This document shows, in pieces, positions 15,581 through 23,247 of a stretch of DNA of 64,000 nucleotides; within the stretch, counting starts at the first letter, position 1; every line of letters begins with the position of its first letter. Below the pieces are notes generated by a model. The model did not search any database. It saw nothing but the letters and a program-made list of their open reading frames with translations, and was not told where the DNA came from. A program made the position numbers and the translations under genes. The stretch covers positions 186,001 through 250,000 of the forward strand of contig NZ_JAJJJF010000003.1 of assembly GCF_022458745.1 (NCBI RefSeq), written 5' to 3'. The DNA comes from Bacillus piscicola (GTDB lineage: Bacteria > Bacillota > Bacilli > Bacillales > Marinococcaceae).

Positions 15581-17335
15581 CTAGTTTGCACTCCCAGATT
15601 CAGAGACTTGTAGCTGCTTGTTCGTTCTCTTATACCAACCAGCTGCCAAAAGCACAATGAGGAGCAAAAACAGCTGCGGTAGAATGGTTTCGAGAGTCGG
15701 GAAAAAGCCGATTGCATTAATAATAGGCAGCTGTTGTACCTGGGTCGTGCTGATATGTTTGGTTAACTGGAGTGCATGAATGCTTACTCCAAGAATTTTA
15801 AATGCTAAAAGGTAAATAAGTACGGTCGCAATTTTAAAGAAAGGCGCAATAGCAATTTTTGTGCTGTAGCGAATAAACAAAAAGGCAAAGATGCCTAATA
15901 GCCCGATCGCAACTAAAATCCCGAGAAGGAGTTTCGCTGTACTGATGGAAGGTGCCATCCCTGCGTAAAAAATGATCGTCTCGGCTCCTTCTCGAAATAT
16001 CGATAAGAAGCTGACAAATGACATCGCCACGATGCTTCCAGTAGATAAAGCTGTTCCCATTTGTTTTTGGATGTAATGGTTCCATGCCTTCATATTTGAC
16101 TTCTGATGAAGCCAAACGCCGACACCAAGCATCATCACCACTGCCACAAGCCCGGTCACTCCTTCGATCGCTTCCCGATTCGCTCCGGCTGTTGCAAGCG
16201 AGAACACCTTGCTGATGACAACCGCAGCTGCCACACTCATTAAGACACCAACTGCCGCCCCCACCCATATCCACTTCTGTTGTTCAAGGGCGTTTGCTTT
16301 TCGCAAAAACGCAATCAAAGCGGCGACGATCAGCAATGCTTCCAAGCCTTCACGAAGCATTACTAAGGCAGCGTCCCAAACAGAATAAGACGTTTTCTCT
16401 TGCAGGAGTTCAAGCGATTGTTTGTATTTACTGAGTTGACTCTTCTGTTCTTCCATATTCGTTCCCGAGGAGGATAATTTACCAGCAATAACAGGGATCT
16501 CACTTTCAAGCTCTGTATACAAGCTGCCGTTTTTTGTCCGGACTTCCCCTTCTACAGATGGCCAGACTGTCAAAAATTCCTGCAATACAGGAACCGCCGC
16601 CTCAGGGTTTTGTTCACCGATATCCTGCTCTGCTTTGTCCAACAAATCAATCAAGGTTGCGAGCGAGTAGTCTTGATTATCAGTTTTCACTTCTTTACCA
16701 GCAAGAAAAGACGCAACTGCGTCAGCAAGAGTCTGGTGAATGGTTGCTATTTGAGTATAGTCCTTTTCTTCCTGACTCAGGCCCATTCGTAAAAAACCCA
16801 TTTGTGTTTCAATTTGTCCATAATGAGGGATACTCTGGGCGCGTACTATGCTTTCTTTCTTATTCCATGCTGCCAAAAACTGATCATAGGTGCTTTCGAT
16901 TTCTGAAGCGTTCTCACTCTCAATCGCCGTTTTCATTTTTTCGAGAATAGGAGTGAGAGCAGTCTTTACTTCTTGGCGCTGGGCTTCTTCATCGACAGGA
17001 TTTTGTTCCTTTTCAAATGCGACCAGTGCGTGTGAGACAGCTGACAAGTTATCAAGCATTGTTTCTTTTTCATGATCTGCTAAAACTTGCTGTATGTTCG
17101 CTAATGCTTTATCCACCTTCGCCGCCTCACTGCTGTCCTTCTTGTCTACTTGTTTCCAATCTTCCTGTAATTGTGTAACTAGGCCATCCACTGCCTGCCA
17201 GTCTTCAGCTTTAGTCTTCATCATCGCGTCACCGACAGAGATAAACAAATTTTGGTAATCTTCTTCAGCAGCTGCGAATTGCAAAGGAGACAGGAAGTAA
17301 AGTAAAAAACAGAGCACAATCCCAACTTTCTTCAT
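15581..17335 (-). CDS. efeU: FTR1-type iron permease EfeU with long extracytoplasmic domain
   Basis: A 584-residue protein. Residues 1-24 are a signal peptide or first helix (VGIVLCFLLYFLSPLQFAAA). About 300 polar residues follow, then a seven-helix permease. The iron-binding REGLEALL (about residue 330) and FREGAETIIF (about residue 460) motifs of FTR1/EfeU are intact. It should import iron oxidised or released by the partner proteins. The last gene of the efeO-efeB-efeU unit, 15 bases after efeB, it is likely Fur-repressed from the site at 19542. Confidence 0.92.
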   Translation of the reverse strand: MKKVGIVLCFLLYFLSPLQFAAAEEDYQNLFISVGDAMMKTKAEDWQAVDGLVTQLQEDWKQVDKKDSSEAAKVDKALANIQQVLADHEKETMLDNLSAVSHALVAFEKEQNPVDEEAQRQEVKTALTPILEKMKTAIESENASEIESTYDQFLAAWNKKESIVRAQSIPHYGQIETQMGFLRMGLSQEEKDYTQIATIHQTLADAVASFLAGKEVKTDNQDYSLATLIDLLDKAEQDIGEQNPEAAVPVLQEFLTVWPSVEGEVRTKNGSLYTELESEIPVIAGKLSSSGTNMEEQKSQLSKYKQSLELLQEKTSYSVWDAALVMLREGLEALLIVAALIAFLRKANALEQQKWIWVGAAVGVLMSVAAAVVISKVFSLATAGANREAIEGVTGLVAVVMMLGVGVWLHQKSNMKAWNHYIQKQMGTALSTGSIVAMSFVSFLSIFREGAETIIFYAGMAPSISTAKLLLGILVAIGLLGIFAFLFIRYSTKIAIAPFFKIATVLIYLLAFKILGVSIHALQLTKHISTTQVQQLPIINAIGFFPTLETILPQLFLLLIVLLAAGWYKRTNKQLQVSESGSAN

Positions 17336-17350
17336 TTTCTATCCTCTCCT

Positions 17351-18625
17351 TTACTGAAACAATTCCGCCCCTAAGTAACTGCCCTTTTTCACCCCGGGAA
17401 AGCAAGCAAACAGAGCACTGCCCCGATGCGTGATGTACTCATTTAGTTTATCTTCCTTTCCGAAACTGTTTTGAATGTTGATAAACTGTTTCGGATGCTT
17501 TTGAAAAGATAAGAACAGAAGCCCTGCATCGAAAGCTCCCGTCTTTGGGTTAATGCCGTCTGAATAGGAAAAAGAGCGCCGCAAAATGCGGTCTTTCACT
17601 TGCTTAGCTAGAAAAACATGGGAGTCTTCCGGTACGACTAACTCATCGTTTTCTTTTCGGTCAAGCTCCATCGCTTCGAATTCCCCTGTCTTCCCAAGCG
17701 GGGCACCGCTGTCACGGTGACGGCCAAACGTTGCTTCTTGTTCTTGTAAAGCAGTACGATCCCAGGTTTCCAAATGCATCTGAATCCGTCGGGCAACCAG
17801 ATAGGTACCGCCCGCAAGCCAGCCTTTTGATTCGCCCGGCTGGATCCAGACGACATCATTCATGTCCTGCGGCTTATCCACGTGTGGATTTTCCGTTCCG
17901 TCTTTAAAAGCGAATAAATTACGCGGCGTTTCTTTTTTCTTGTTCTTACTTTTGGGGTAGGAATTAAAACCGGTCTGCGCCCAAAGCATTGTAACTTTAC
18001 CGCGGGCCGAACGAATCAAATTACGAACAGCATGGAAAGCGACCTGGGGATCATCCGCACATGACTGAATACAAATATCGCCGCCGACATATTGTGGATC
18101 CAGTTGATCCATAGGAAAATGTGGTAAGTCTTTTAATTCCTTTGGCTTTTTATGCGCAAGTCCGTATGCTTCGTTCTCAAACAAACTGGGACCAACCCCA
18201 AAGGTGAGCGTCAAATGAGAGGCATCCAATCCTTTCGCTTCCCCTGTATCTGCAGGCGGCATTAACTTATTGTCGCTGAGTGGCTCTACAAAACGTCCAT
18301 TCATTAATTCTGCACTTTGATTTGTCCATAATTGAAACATTTCTTTTAATTCTTGTTTTGTCTTTGCTTTACATTTTAATGAAACGAAATAAACATGCTC
18401 GGGAATTGGTGTTGCAATCCCAGATTGATGACCTCCGTAGAATTTGATTTTATTGACAGCCGTATCGTCATCATCGACAAACGGATTCGCTCCAAACGCG
18501 TTTAAAATACCAGGAAGCCCAGAGGCACCGATCACAATGCCGGCGCTTCCGATCCCCGTAATTTTCAACATTTCCCGACGAGAAATTTTCTTACCTAACA
18601 TATTTTTTTCATTTTGTTCGCTCAT
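17351..18625 (-). CDS. efeB: Deferrochelatase/peroxidase EfeB (Dyp-type)
   Basis: A 424-residue haem peroxidase exported by the Tat route: SRREMLKITGIGSAGIVIG is a twin-arginine signal. The Dyp signature with the distal Asp is FKDGTENPH, and the likely proximal haem His is in FGRHRDSGAP. EfeB oxidises ferrous iron for EfeU and can release iron from haem. It lies 5 bases after efeO and 15 bases before efeU; the operon order O-B-U is usual in Bacilli. Confidence 0.94.
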   Translation of the reverse strand: MSEQNEKNMLGKKISRREMLKITGIGSAGIVIGASGLPGILNAFGANPFVDDDDTAVNKIKFYGGHQSGIATPIPEHVYFVSLKCKAKTKQELKEMFQLWTNQSAELMNGRFVEPLSDNKLMPPADTGEAKGLDASHLTLTFGVGPSLFENEAYGLAHKKPKELKDLPHFPMDQLDPQYVGGDICIQSCADDPQVAFHAVRNLIRSARGKVTMLWAQTGFNSYPKSKNKKKETPRNLFAFKDGTENPHVDKPQDMNDVVWIQPGESKGWLAGGTYLVARRIQMHLETWDRTALQEQEATFGRHRDSGAPLGKTGEFEAMELDRKENDELVVPEDSHVFLAKQVKDRILRRSFSYSDGINPKTGAFDAGLLFLSFQKHPKQFINIQNSFGKEDKLNEYITHRGSALFACFPGVKKGSYLGAELFQ

Positions 18626-18630
18626 TTATA

Positions 18631-19509
18631 TCACTCCACAACTACAGCCATTTGACTAAGTGGTTCTCCGAGTTCATCAACAGCCGTTGACAATGCCTTT
18701 GTATCTTCATCTGTAAGCTCTTCATAAGATACATAACCGCCGTTACCGTCTTCATACTGAGCAAGCAAATCATTTAGCGTTGCAAAATTCTCCTCCAAGG
18801 TTCCGACAAGTTCTGTGTCTTTTTCCTGAAGCTTTGCTTTGAAAATCTCAAAGATTTTTTCTGCCCCTTCCACGTTTGCCTTGAAATCATATAAGTCTGT
18901 ATGGGAGAAGATTTCCTCTTCGCCCGTAATTTTTGAAGTAGATACTTCATTTAACAAATCAACCGCACCTGTGATCATGAGATCAGGACTTACTTCTACC
19001 GTTTCCACTTTTGCACGCAGCTCTTTCACATCGTTCAACAGTTGATCGGCTGTCTCGTCGTACCCTTCCGTCGTTCCTTCTTCCCAAAGTCCGTATTCAA
19101 TTTTGTGGTAACCTGACCAGTTTTCTTCTTGCCCTTCTGCCTCTAAGTCGGCAAGGCGCGCGTCAATTCGTGGATCGAGATCGCCAAAGCTTTCAGCAAT
19201 TGGCTCTGATCGTTCAAAGTACATCCGCGCCGGAGCATAAAGCTCTTTCGCTTTTTCAACATCCCCTGCTTTTACAGCTTCCACAAACTGTTCCGTTTCC
19301 AGAACAAATTGATCAAGCTGTTCCATCGCAAATTCCTTATATGTATTTGCTTCTTCCTCTAGTATGGCAGCCTGCTGTGTTTCTGTTCCTTCTGTCTGTT
19401 GACTCTCTTCTGTAGCAGCTGCTTCATCCGTTGACTCATTTCCCCCGCAACCGACCAGTAGACTGCTAGATAAAAGTACTAAACTCGTAATCTTCACTAC
19501 TTTCTTCAT
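18631..19509 (-). CDS. efeO: EfeO/EfeM-type iron-binding lipoprotein (M75 imelysin)
   Basis: A 292-residue lipoprotein. MKKVVKITSLVLLSSSLLVG-C gives the lipobox cysteine at residue 21, followed by an acidic Ser/Glu/Thr linker. The M75 domain contains the HxxE metal motif in YHKIEYGLW. There is no cupredoxin domain, so it matches the short EfeM type. It probably captures iron at the outer face of the membrane for EfeU. The ATG at 19509 has GGGGG upstream; an earlier in-frame start at 19569 would overlap the Fur box. Confidence 0.92.
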   Translation of the reverse strand: MKKVVKITSLVLLSSSLLVGCGGNESTDEAAATEESQQTEGTETQQAAILEEEANTYKEFAMEQLDQFVLETEQFVEAVKAGDVEKAKELYAPARMYFERSEPIAESFGDLDPRIDARLADLEAEGQEENWSGYHKIEYGLWEEGTTEGYDETADQLLNDVKELRAKVETVEVSPDLMITGAVDLLNEVSTSKITGEEEIFSHTDLYDFKANVEGAEKIFEIFKAKLQEKDTELVGTLEENFATLNDLLAQYEDGNGGYVSYEELTDEDTKALSTAVDELGEPLSQMAVVVE

Positions 19510-19541
19510 GGTAAAAACCCCCTGCTGTTTATGATTATTAA

Positions 19542-19556
19542 TGATAATCATTATCA
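19542..19556. promoter_or_regulatory. Fur box of the efeOBU operon
   Basis: TGATAATCATTATCA is a perfect 7-1-7 Fur box, matching the Bacillus consensus TGATAATNATTATCA at all positions. It lies 33 bases ahead of the efeO start, so iron-bound Fur should repress the operon. Confidence 0.93.
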
Positions 19557-19605
19557 ACCTTCGCGTCAATAATTTATTTCAAAAAAAAGTAAAAAAATAA
19601 TAAAA

Positions 19606-19633
19606 ACATGACCCACTAATCGCTGAGTCATGT
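19606..19633. terminator. Terminator after the MOSC gene
   Basis: ACATGAC pairs with GTCATGT, extended by CCA/TGA-like pairs. On the minus strand a TTTTTATTATTTTTTT tract follows. Confidence 0.85.
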
Positions 19634-19649
19634 CTTTTATCTTATATCT

Positions 19650-20357
19650 TTATTCATTTGGACCAAATATTCGCCTACGTATATCAGGGTTTTCTCCTTT
19701 TTCGACACGGTTTCTCAGGGTAACCCGCCAGTTTGCGGCAAGCATTTCACACGCCGCCAGCTCGCGCGCCGCCTCGAGATTCTCTTTTTCTTCATGCATA
19801 ACTTGATTGCAGCGTGCGATGGTCCACTCTGGATACGGTCGCTCCACGAGTGTAAGCGGCTGTTCCGCCTCAATAAAGCCTTCTTCTAATACCCGGAAAT
19901 ACCAGCCGGTTCTGCCTGAATTTTGGATGAGCCAGGCCAACTGTTTCACTTGGTGGCGGCGGGCAGGCTTCCAGCATGGCTGCCGGGGCTGGGACACTTG
20001 TATTACCGCTTCTCCAATATGATATGTATCCCCTATGGCAACTTCTTGTTCTGTTTGATTAACTAATGAAAAATTTTCCCCCATGCCGCCAACAGTTAGA
20101 CCAGCCGCTGGGAGTTCATTTTTCCAACGGTCATAATGTTCAGACGGGTAAGCGAAAACCGCTTTTTCCAATCCACCGTGATGTTTCAAATCCGCCTGCC
20201 CATCGCCGTTAATATTCAATCTGCTCAACCAAACCCGTTCATGAACCGGTTCTTTATAAATGGCACTCCGCCACTCTCGTTCCATGGGGTTTTTAGCGTC
20301 TTTGTCTCCCATTGTTTGCGGTTTCCCCGCAAATATTTTGGTTAAATAGGGCACCAT
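19650..20357 (-). CDS. MOSC domain protein (YiiM-like)
   Basis: A 235-residue protein of the YiiM type: MOSC domain (residues about 30-165) with GGLEKAVFAYPSEHYDRW, GGMGENFSL, GDTYHIGEAVIQVSQPRQPCWK and the conserved Cys that would bind molybdenum cofactor, then a 3-alpha C-terminal domain (ARELAACEMLAANWR). Proteins of this group reduce N-hydroxylated compounds with Moco. GGGGAGG lies 7 bases before the ATG at 20357. It is monocistronic. Confidence 0.88.
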   Translation of the reverse strand: MVPYLTKIFAGKPQTMGDKDAKNPMEREWRSAIYKEPVHERVWLSRLNINGDGQADLKHHGGLEKAVFAYPSEHYDRWKNELPAAGLTVGGMGENFSLVNQTEQEVAIGDTYHIGEAVIQVSQPRQPCWKPARRHQVKQLAWLIQNSGRTGWYFRVLEEGFIEAEQPLTLVERPYPEWTIARCNQVMHEEKENLEAARELAACEMLAANWRVTLRNRVEKGENPDIRRRIFGPNE

Positions 20358-20494
20358 CTGCATTCCTCCCCGTAAAATAAAGTATACTAGCATTTTACAG
20401 AACTCCCACTCATTCCACTACTATTTAAGCGAAAAACGGCTTCAGCTTTTTTTACAAGCGCAAAAAATGTTCGTGAGAAGTGGCGTTGGTTCCG

Positions 20495-21412
20495 TTAATA
20501 ACCGCTTTCGATCCTCATAACTTCTTCGTAAAACGACCTGTTAACTGGCGTGGGAATGTTATGCTTGGACGCAAGTCTCAGCACAGTCCCAGCGAACAAT
20601 TCCACTTCACTGAAACGTTTGGCTTCCAAATCCTGTGCCATTGATGGTTTTCCCTCGGGATTCAATGTTCCGAGAACGGCAAGCCAATAGTGGAGATCTT
20701 CGTCTGTTAGCGTAGCACCTTCCCATTCAGAAAGAGCAATCACTTCTTTCATGGCACGTACCATCCTATCACGCGCTTCCCCGTCTTTTTGGATCGTGCC
20801 GTAGTTCCCTCGGTAAACCGCAACTGTCTGGTTCACCCCGACGTTCACCATAAATTTCCCCCACATCCTTTTTTTCATATTGGTATCTATTTCATAAGGG
20901 AAGTCTGTTTCGTCAAAAAAACGCGCAATGCGCTTTACCTGGTCCGATACACCGTCAGGATCAATATCTCCGAAAGCGAGCTTTCCCATGTTAGCATACG
21001 TGAGCTCGTTCCCCTCTTTTACCGCATCCATCCCATAGGCAATGCAATATAAAACTTTGTCCCATCCATACCTTTCCGCAACTCTTTCCTCACTGGTTAT
21101 TCCATTCAAGGCAGATAGAATCACAGTGTCTTCTCCAACGTGACGGTGTATTGCATGGAGTGCGTCTTTCAACCCCGATTCTTTCACAGCAATAATGATG
21201 AGATCAGCCGGCTCAACGGCTTCTTCTGGAGTCACATACTGGAAGTGACAACGCTCTCCGTTGCTGTACACTTGCTCTGTTTCATACCTTTTAATCCGCT
21301 CTTGATCTGCAATGATTCGTAGATTTTGAGGAGGCATTTTCTTGGACAAATGTTGACCGAACAAAATTCCTAATGCTCCTAACCCAATAATTGATACTTT
21401 CTCCCCTGCCAT
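20495..21412 (-). CDS. 2-dehydropantoate 2-reductase family protein
   Basis: A 305-residue NADPH-dependent reductase of the PanE/ApbA family, which reduces ketopantoate to pantoate. IIGLGALGILFGQHL is the dinucleotide site, VKESGLKDAL and LSALNGITSEE follow, and the catalytic Lys is probably in KRMWGKFMVNVGVNQ. Bacilli often have two such genes (panE and ylbQ/panG), so the role in pantothenate synthesis is likely but not proven. Start ATG at 21412, with AAAGGTAGGGG upstream. Confidence 0.87.
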   Translation of the reverse strand: MAGEKVSIIGLGALGILFGQHLSKKMPPQNLRIIADQERIKRYETEQVYSNGERCHFQYVTPEEAVEPADLIIIAVKESGLKDALHAIHRHVGEDTVILSALNGITSEERVAERYGWDKVLYCIAYGMDAVKEGNELTYANMGKLAFGDIDPDGVSDQVKRIARFFDETDFPYEIDTNMKKRMWGKFMVNVGVNQTVAVYRGNYGTIQKDGEARDRMVRAMKEVIALSEWEGATLTDEDLHYWLAVLGTLNPEGKPSMAQDLEAKRFSEVELFAGTVLRLASKHNIPTPVNRSFYEEVMRIESGY

Positions 21413-21504
21413 ACACGCCCCTACCTTTCTTTTGAAATGCTGAAAGTGTCTTGGATTATTATACCACTCACGGCAAGACAAACGTCATTTAGTATTCTTT
21501 TCTG

Positions 21505-21546
21505 AATAAAAGAGGATACCTATTATAACGGCACCCCCTCTTTTTT
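21505..21546 (-). terminator. Probable terminator upstream of panE-like gene
   Basis: On the minus strand AGAGG...TGCC pairs with GGTA.CCTCT around GTTATAATA and is followed by TTTTATT. It would end transcription from the nitroreductase gene. The 150 bases between it and that gene's stop hold nothing I recognise. Confidence 0.55.
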
Positions 21547-21696
21547 CCTGCATCTTATTTTGTTTTATTTTACATCAAACGTAAGGTCTGGATTGTTGGC
21601 GGCTACTCCTGATAGTTGCCTAAATAATCGCAACTCAGAGCTTCATTCCCCACAGCTAATAGGAATTACATCCAAAAATCGTGATCCCAAAGCGGA

Positions 21697-22371
21697 CTAC
21701 ACCCACTGGACGACGTCATCACGTTCTCTTCTTGTTTTCCCTCGTTTCGGGTCTTCCTTACGATATCCAAAGGCAGCGAGGACAGACGGGGCAAATTGGC
21801 CGTTGTCGAGAAGTCCTTCTTCAGCAAGCAATTCCTCCAGCTTTTCCGCATGGAAGCCCTCCATCGGGGTGGAATCAATTCCGATTAGAGCTGCAGCTGT
21901 CAACATATTGCCAAGCGCAATGTATGTCTGCTTGGACGACCAGTCGAACAACGTCCTTTCATTATCAAGAATATTTTTTTGTTCTTGGAATCGTTTGTAC
22001 TGACCGGTTACTTCCTTTACCACTTCTTCAGGCATCTTTTGCACATCTCTCATCTGACTGATGAGATAATCAGAGTCATACCTTACCCCTTTGCGAGCGA
22101 GCAAAATGACAAAGTGGCTGGCCGTTTTCAGTTTTTCAACAGCACCTGGGGCCACTTCCATCAGTCGTTCTCTAAGTTCAGGATCCTGTACGACTAAAAA
22201 TTTCCAAGGCTCTGACCCCAACGAACTTGGGGACAGGCGTCCTGCTTCCAAGATAAACTCAAAATCTTCATCAGAAATCTTCTTCTTTTCATCGTACACC
22301 TTCGTCGCATGTCGAAAGCGGAATGCCTCTACTATTTCTTCCTTTTTTGTAGTTGTCGTTTGATTGGTCAT
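21697..22371 (-). CDS. NAD(P)H-dependent nitroreductase family protein
   Basis: A 224-residue FMN nitroreductase of the NfsB/YfkO type. RFRHATKVYDEKKKI near residue 18 is the FMN phosphate-binding Arg region; RLSPSSLGSEPWKFLVV, QTYIALGNMLTAAALIGIDSTPMEGF and a C-terminal GYRKEDPKRGKTR follow in standard order. It likely reduces nitro, quinone or dihydropteridine substrates. It stands 96 bases downstream of the DsbA-like gene and may share its transcript. Confidence 0.92.
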   Translation of the reverse strand: MTNQTTTTKKEEIVEAFRFRHATKVYDEKKKISDEDFEFILEAGRLSPSSLGSEPWKFLVVQDPELRERLMEVAPGAVEKLKTASHFVILLARKGVRYDSDYLISQMRDVQKMPEEVVKEVTGQYKRFQEQKNILDNERTLFDWSSKQTYIALGNMLTAAALIGIDSTPMEGFHAEKLEELLAEEGLLDNGQFAPSVLAAFGYRKEDPKRGKTRRERDDVVQWV

Positions 22372-22467
22372 GGTGCTACCATCCTTTGTTTCTTCTATTT
22401 TTCCAATGAGAAAGTATACTATCCTTTTTCGGCAGAAGCTAGCAACGCGGCTTTAACTGGACTATTT

Positions 22468-23040
22468 TTAGAGAAGCTCCCTTAGTTTCTCAAGACTCGG
22501 GATATCGTTGTAATGATGCACTTGTATTTCTCCCTTAGCCCCGATATAGGAAGGGATTGTCCATATTTTATTTTTGTCAGCATTGGTAAGATCGTCATCC
22601 ACAAGCATATCGTACTCAGGATTCCCCAAGGCATTTAAAAACCCTTCACGGTCTAAACCCACTTCCTCGGCAATACCAGCCAATACATGGCGATCTCCGA
22701 TATCTTCATCTTTCTCCCAGACCGCTTGAAATATACGGAGATGGTAGGGACTGAACTTGCCTTTAGACCGGGCATATTTTCCTCCGGTGTGCGCCAGCCG
22801 TGTGCTTCTTTTTTCAGTTGGCGGCTGGATACTTAAACCCATTTCACTCACTAATTCCTTGAGGAAGCGCTGTGCCCCTTCCCCGTATCCTTCTGGTTTA
22901 GCCGGCGGGTTCGCATCAGCCGGCATCCGCCAGGCTGACCAATCGATCCTGACCTCTTCTTCTTCCAATGATTTCAGAGACACCGTCTCCGTATAACAAA
23001 ACGGTCAGGTGTAATCAAAATAAACTTTCAATTTTTCCAT
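22468..23040 (-). CDS. DsbA/FrnE-like thiol oxidoreductase, probable selenoprotein (in-frame TGA)
   Basis: Reading from the ATG at 23040, which has GGGAGG 8 bases upstream, gives MEKLKVYFDYT, then TGA (23007-23005), then PFCY. The TGA takes the place of the first Cys of the FrnE/DsbA motif CPFCY, so the motif reads U-P-F-C. The rest of the 190-residue protein is open and family-like: the helical insert (IGDRHVLAGIAEEVGLDREGF) and the cis-Pro loop WTIPSYIG. A 7-bp hairpin with GGT loop follows the TGA at the distance of bacterial SECIS elements. A simple nonsense mutation is the alternative. No selenocysteine machinery genes are in the window. Confidence 0.8.
22975..22991 (-). promoter_or_regulatory. 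Candidate bacterial SECIS hairpin
   Basis: On the minus strand CGGAGAC-GGT-GTCTCTG forms a 7-pair stem (one G-U pair) with a GGU loop. The loop is at positions 24-26 counted from the T of TGA, close to G23/U24 of the E. coli fdhF element, and G is in the first loop positions as SelB needs. Confidence 0.65.
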
Positions 23041-23247
23041 TGTTCACGCCTCCCTTTCAGCTGCTTATTTGGTAGCAGGCTTACATGTATGATAGGCCAA
23101 TTTCTTACAATTTCTCCACCTATCCGCTCAAGAAAATGTCTGGACTCTTTACCATCAATGATAAGAATACAGAAAAGTATCCTAAACACCGAAAAAAATG
23201 AATATGAATATAACCGGACGAATTATCTATGGGAGGATGGATAAAGA

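Noticed and set aside
21547-21696. IS or tnpB remnant near the nitroreductase gene
   Set aside because: A few codons looked like a TnpB tail, but I could not align them to the tnpB at 4463.
22468-22983. Truncated DsbA-like gene starting at GTG 22983
   Set aside because: It lacks the CxxC motif and has a poorly placed ribosome site; the ATG at 23040 has a strong one and the TGA falls exactly on a redox Cys.
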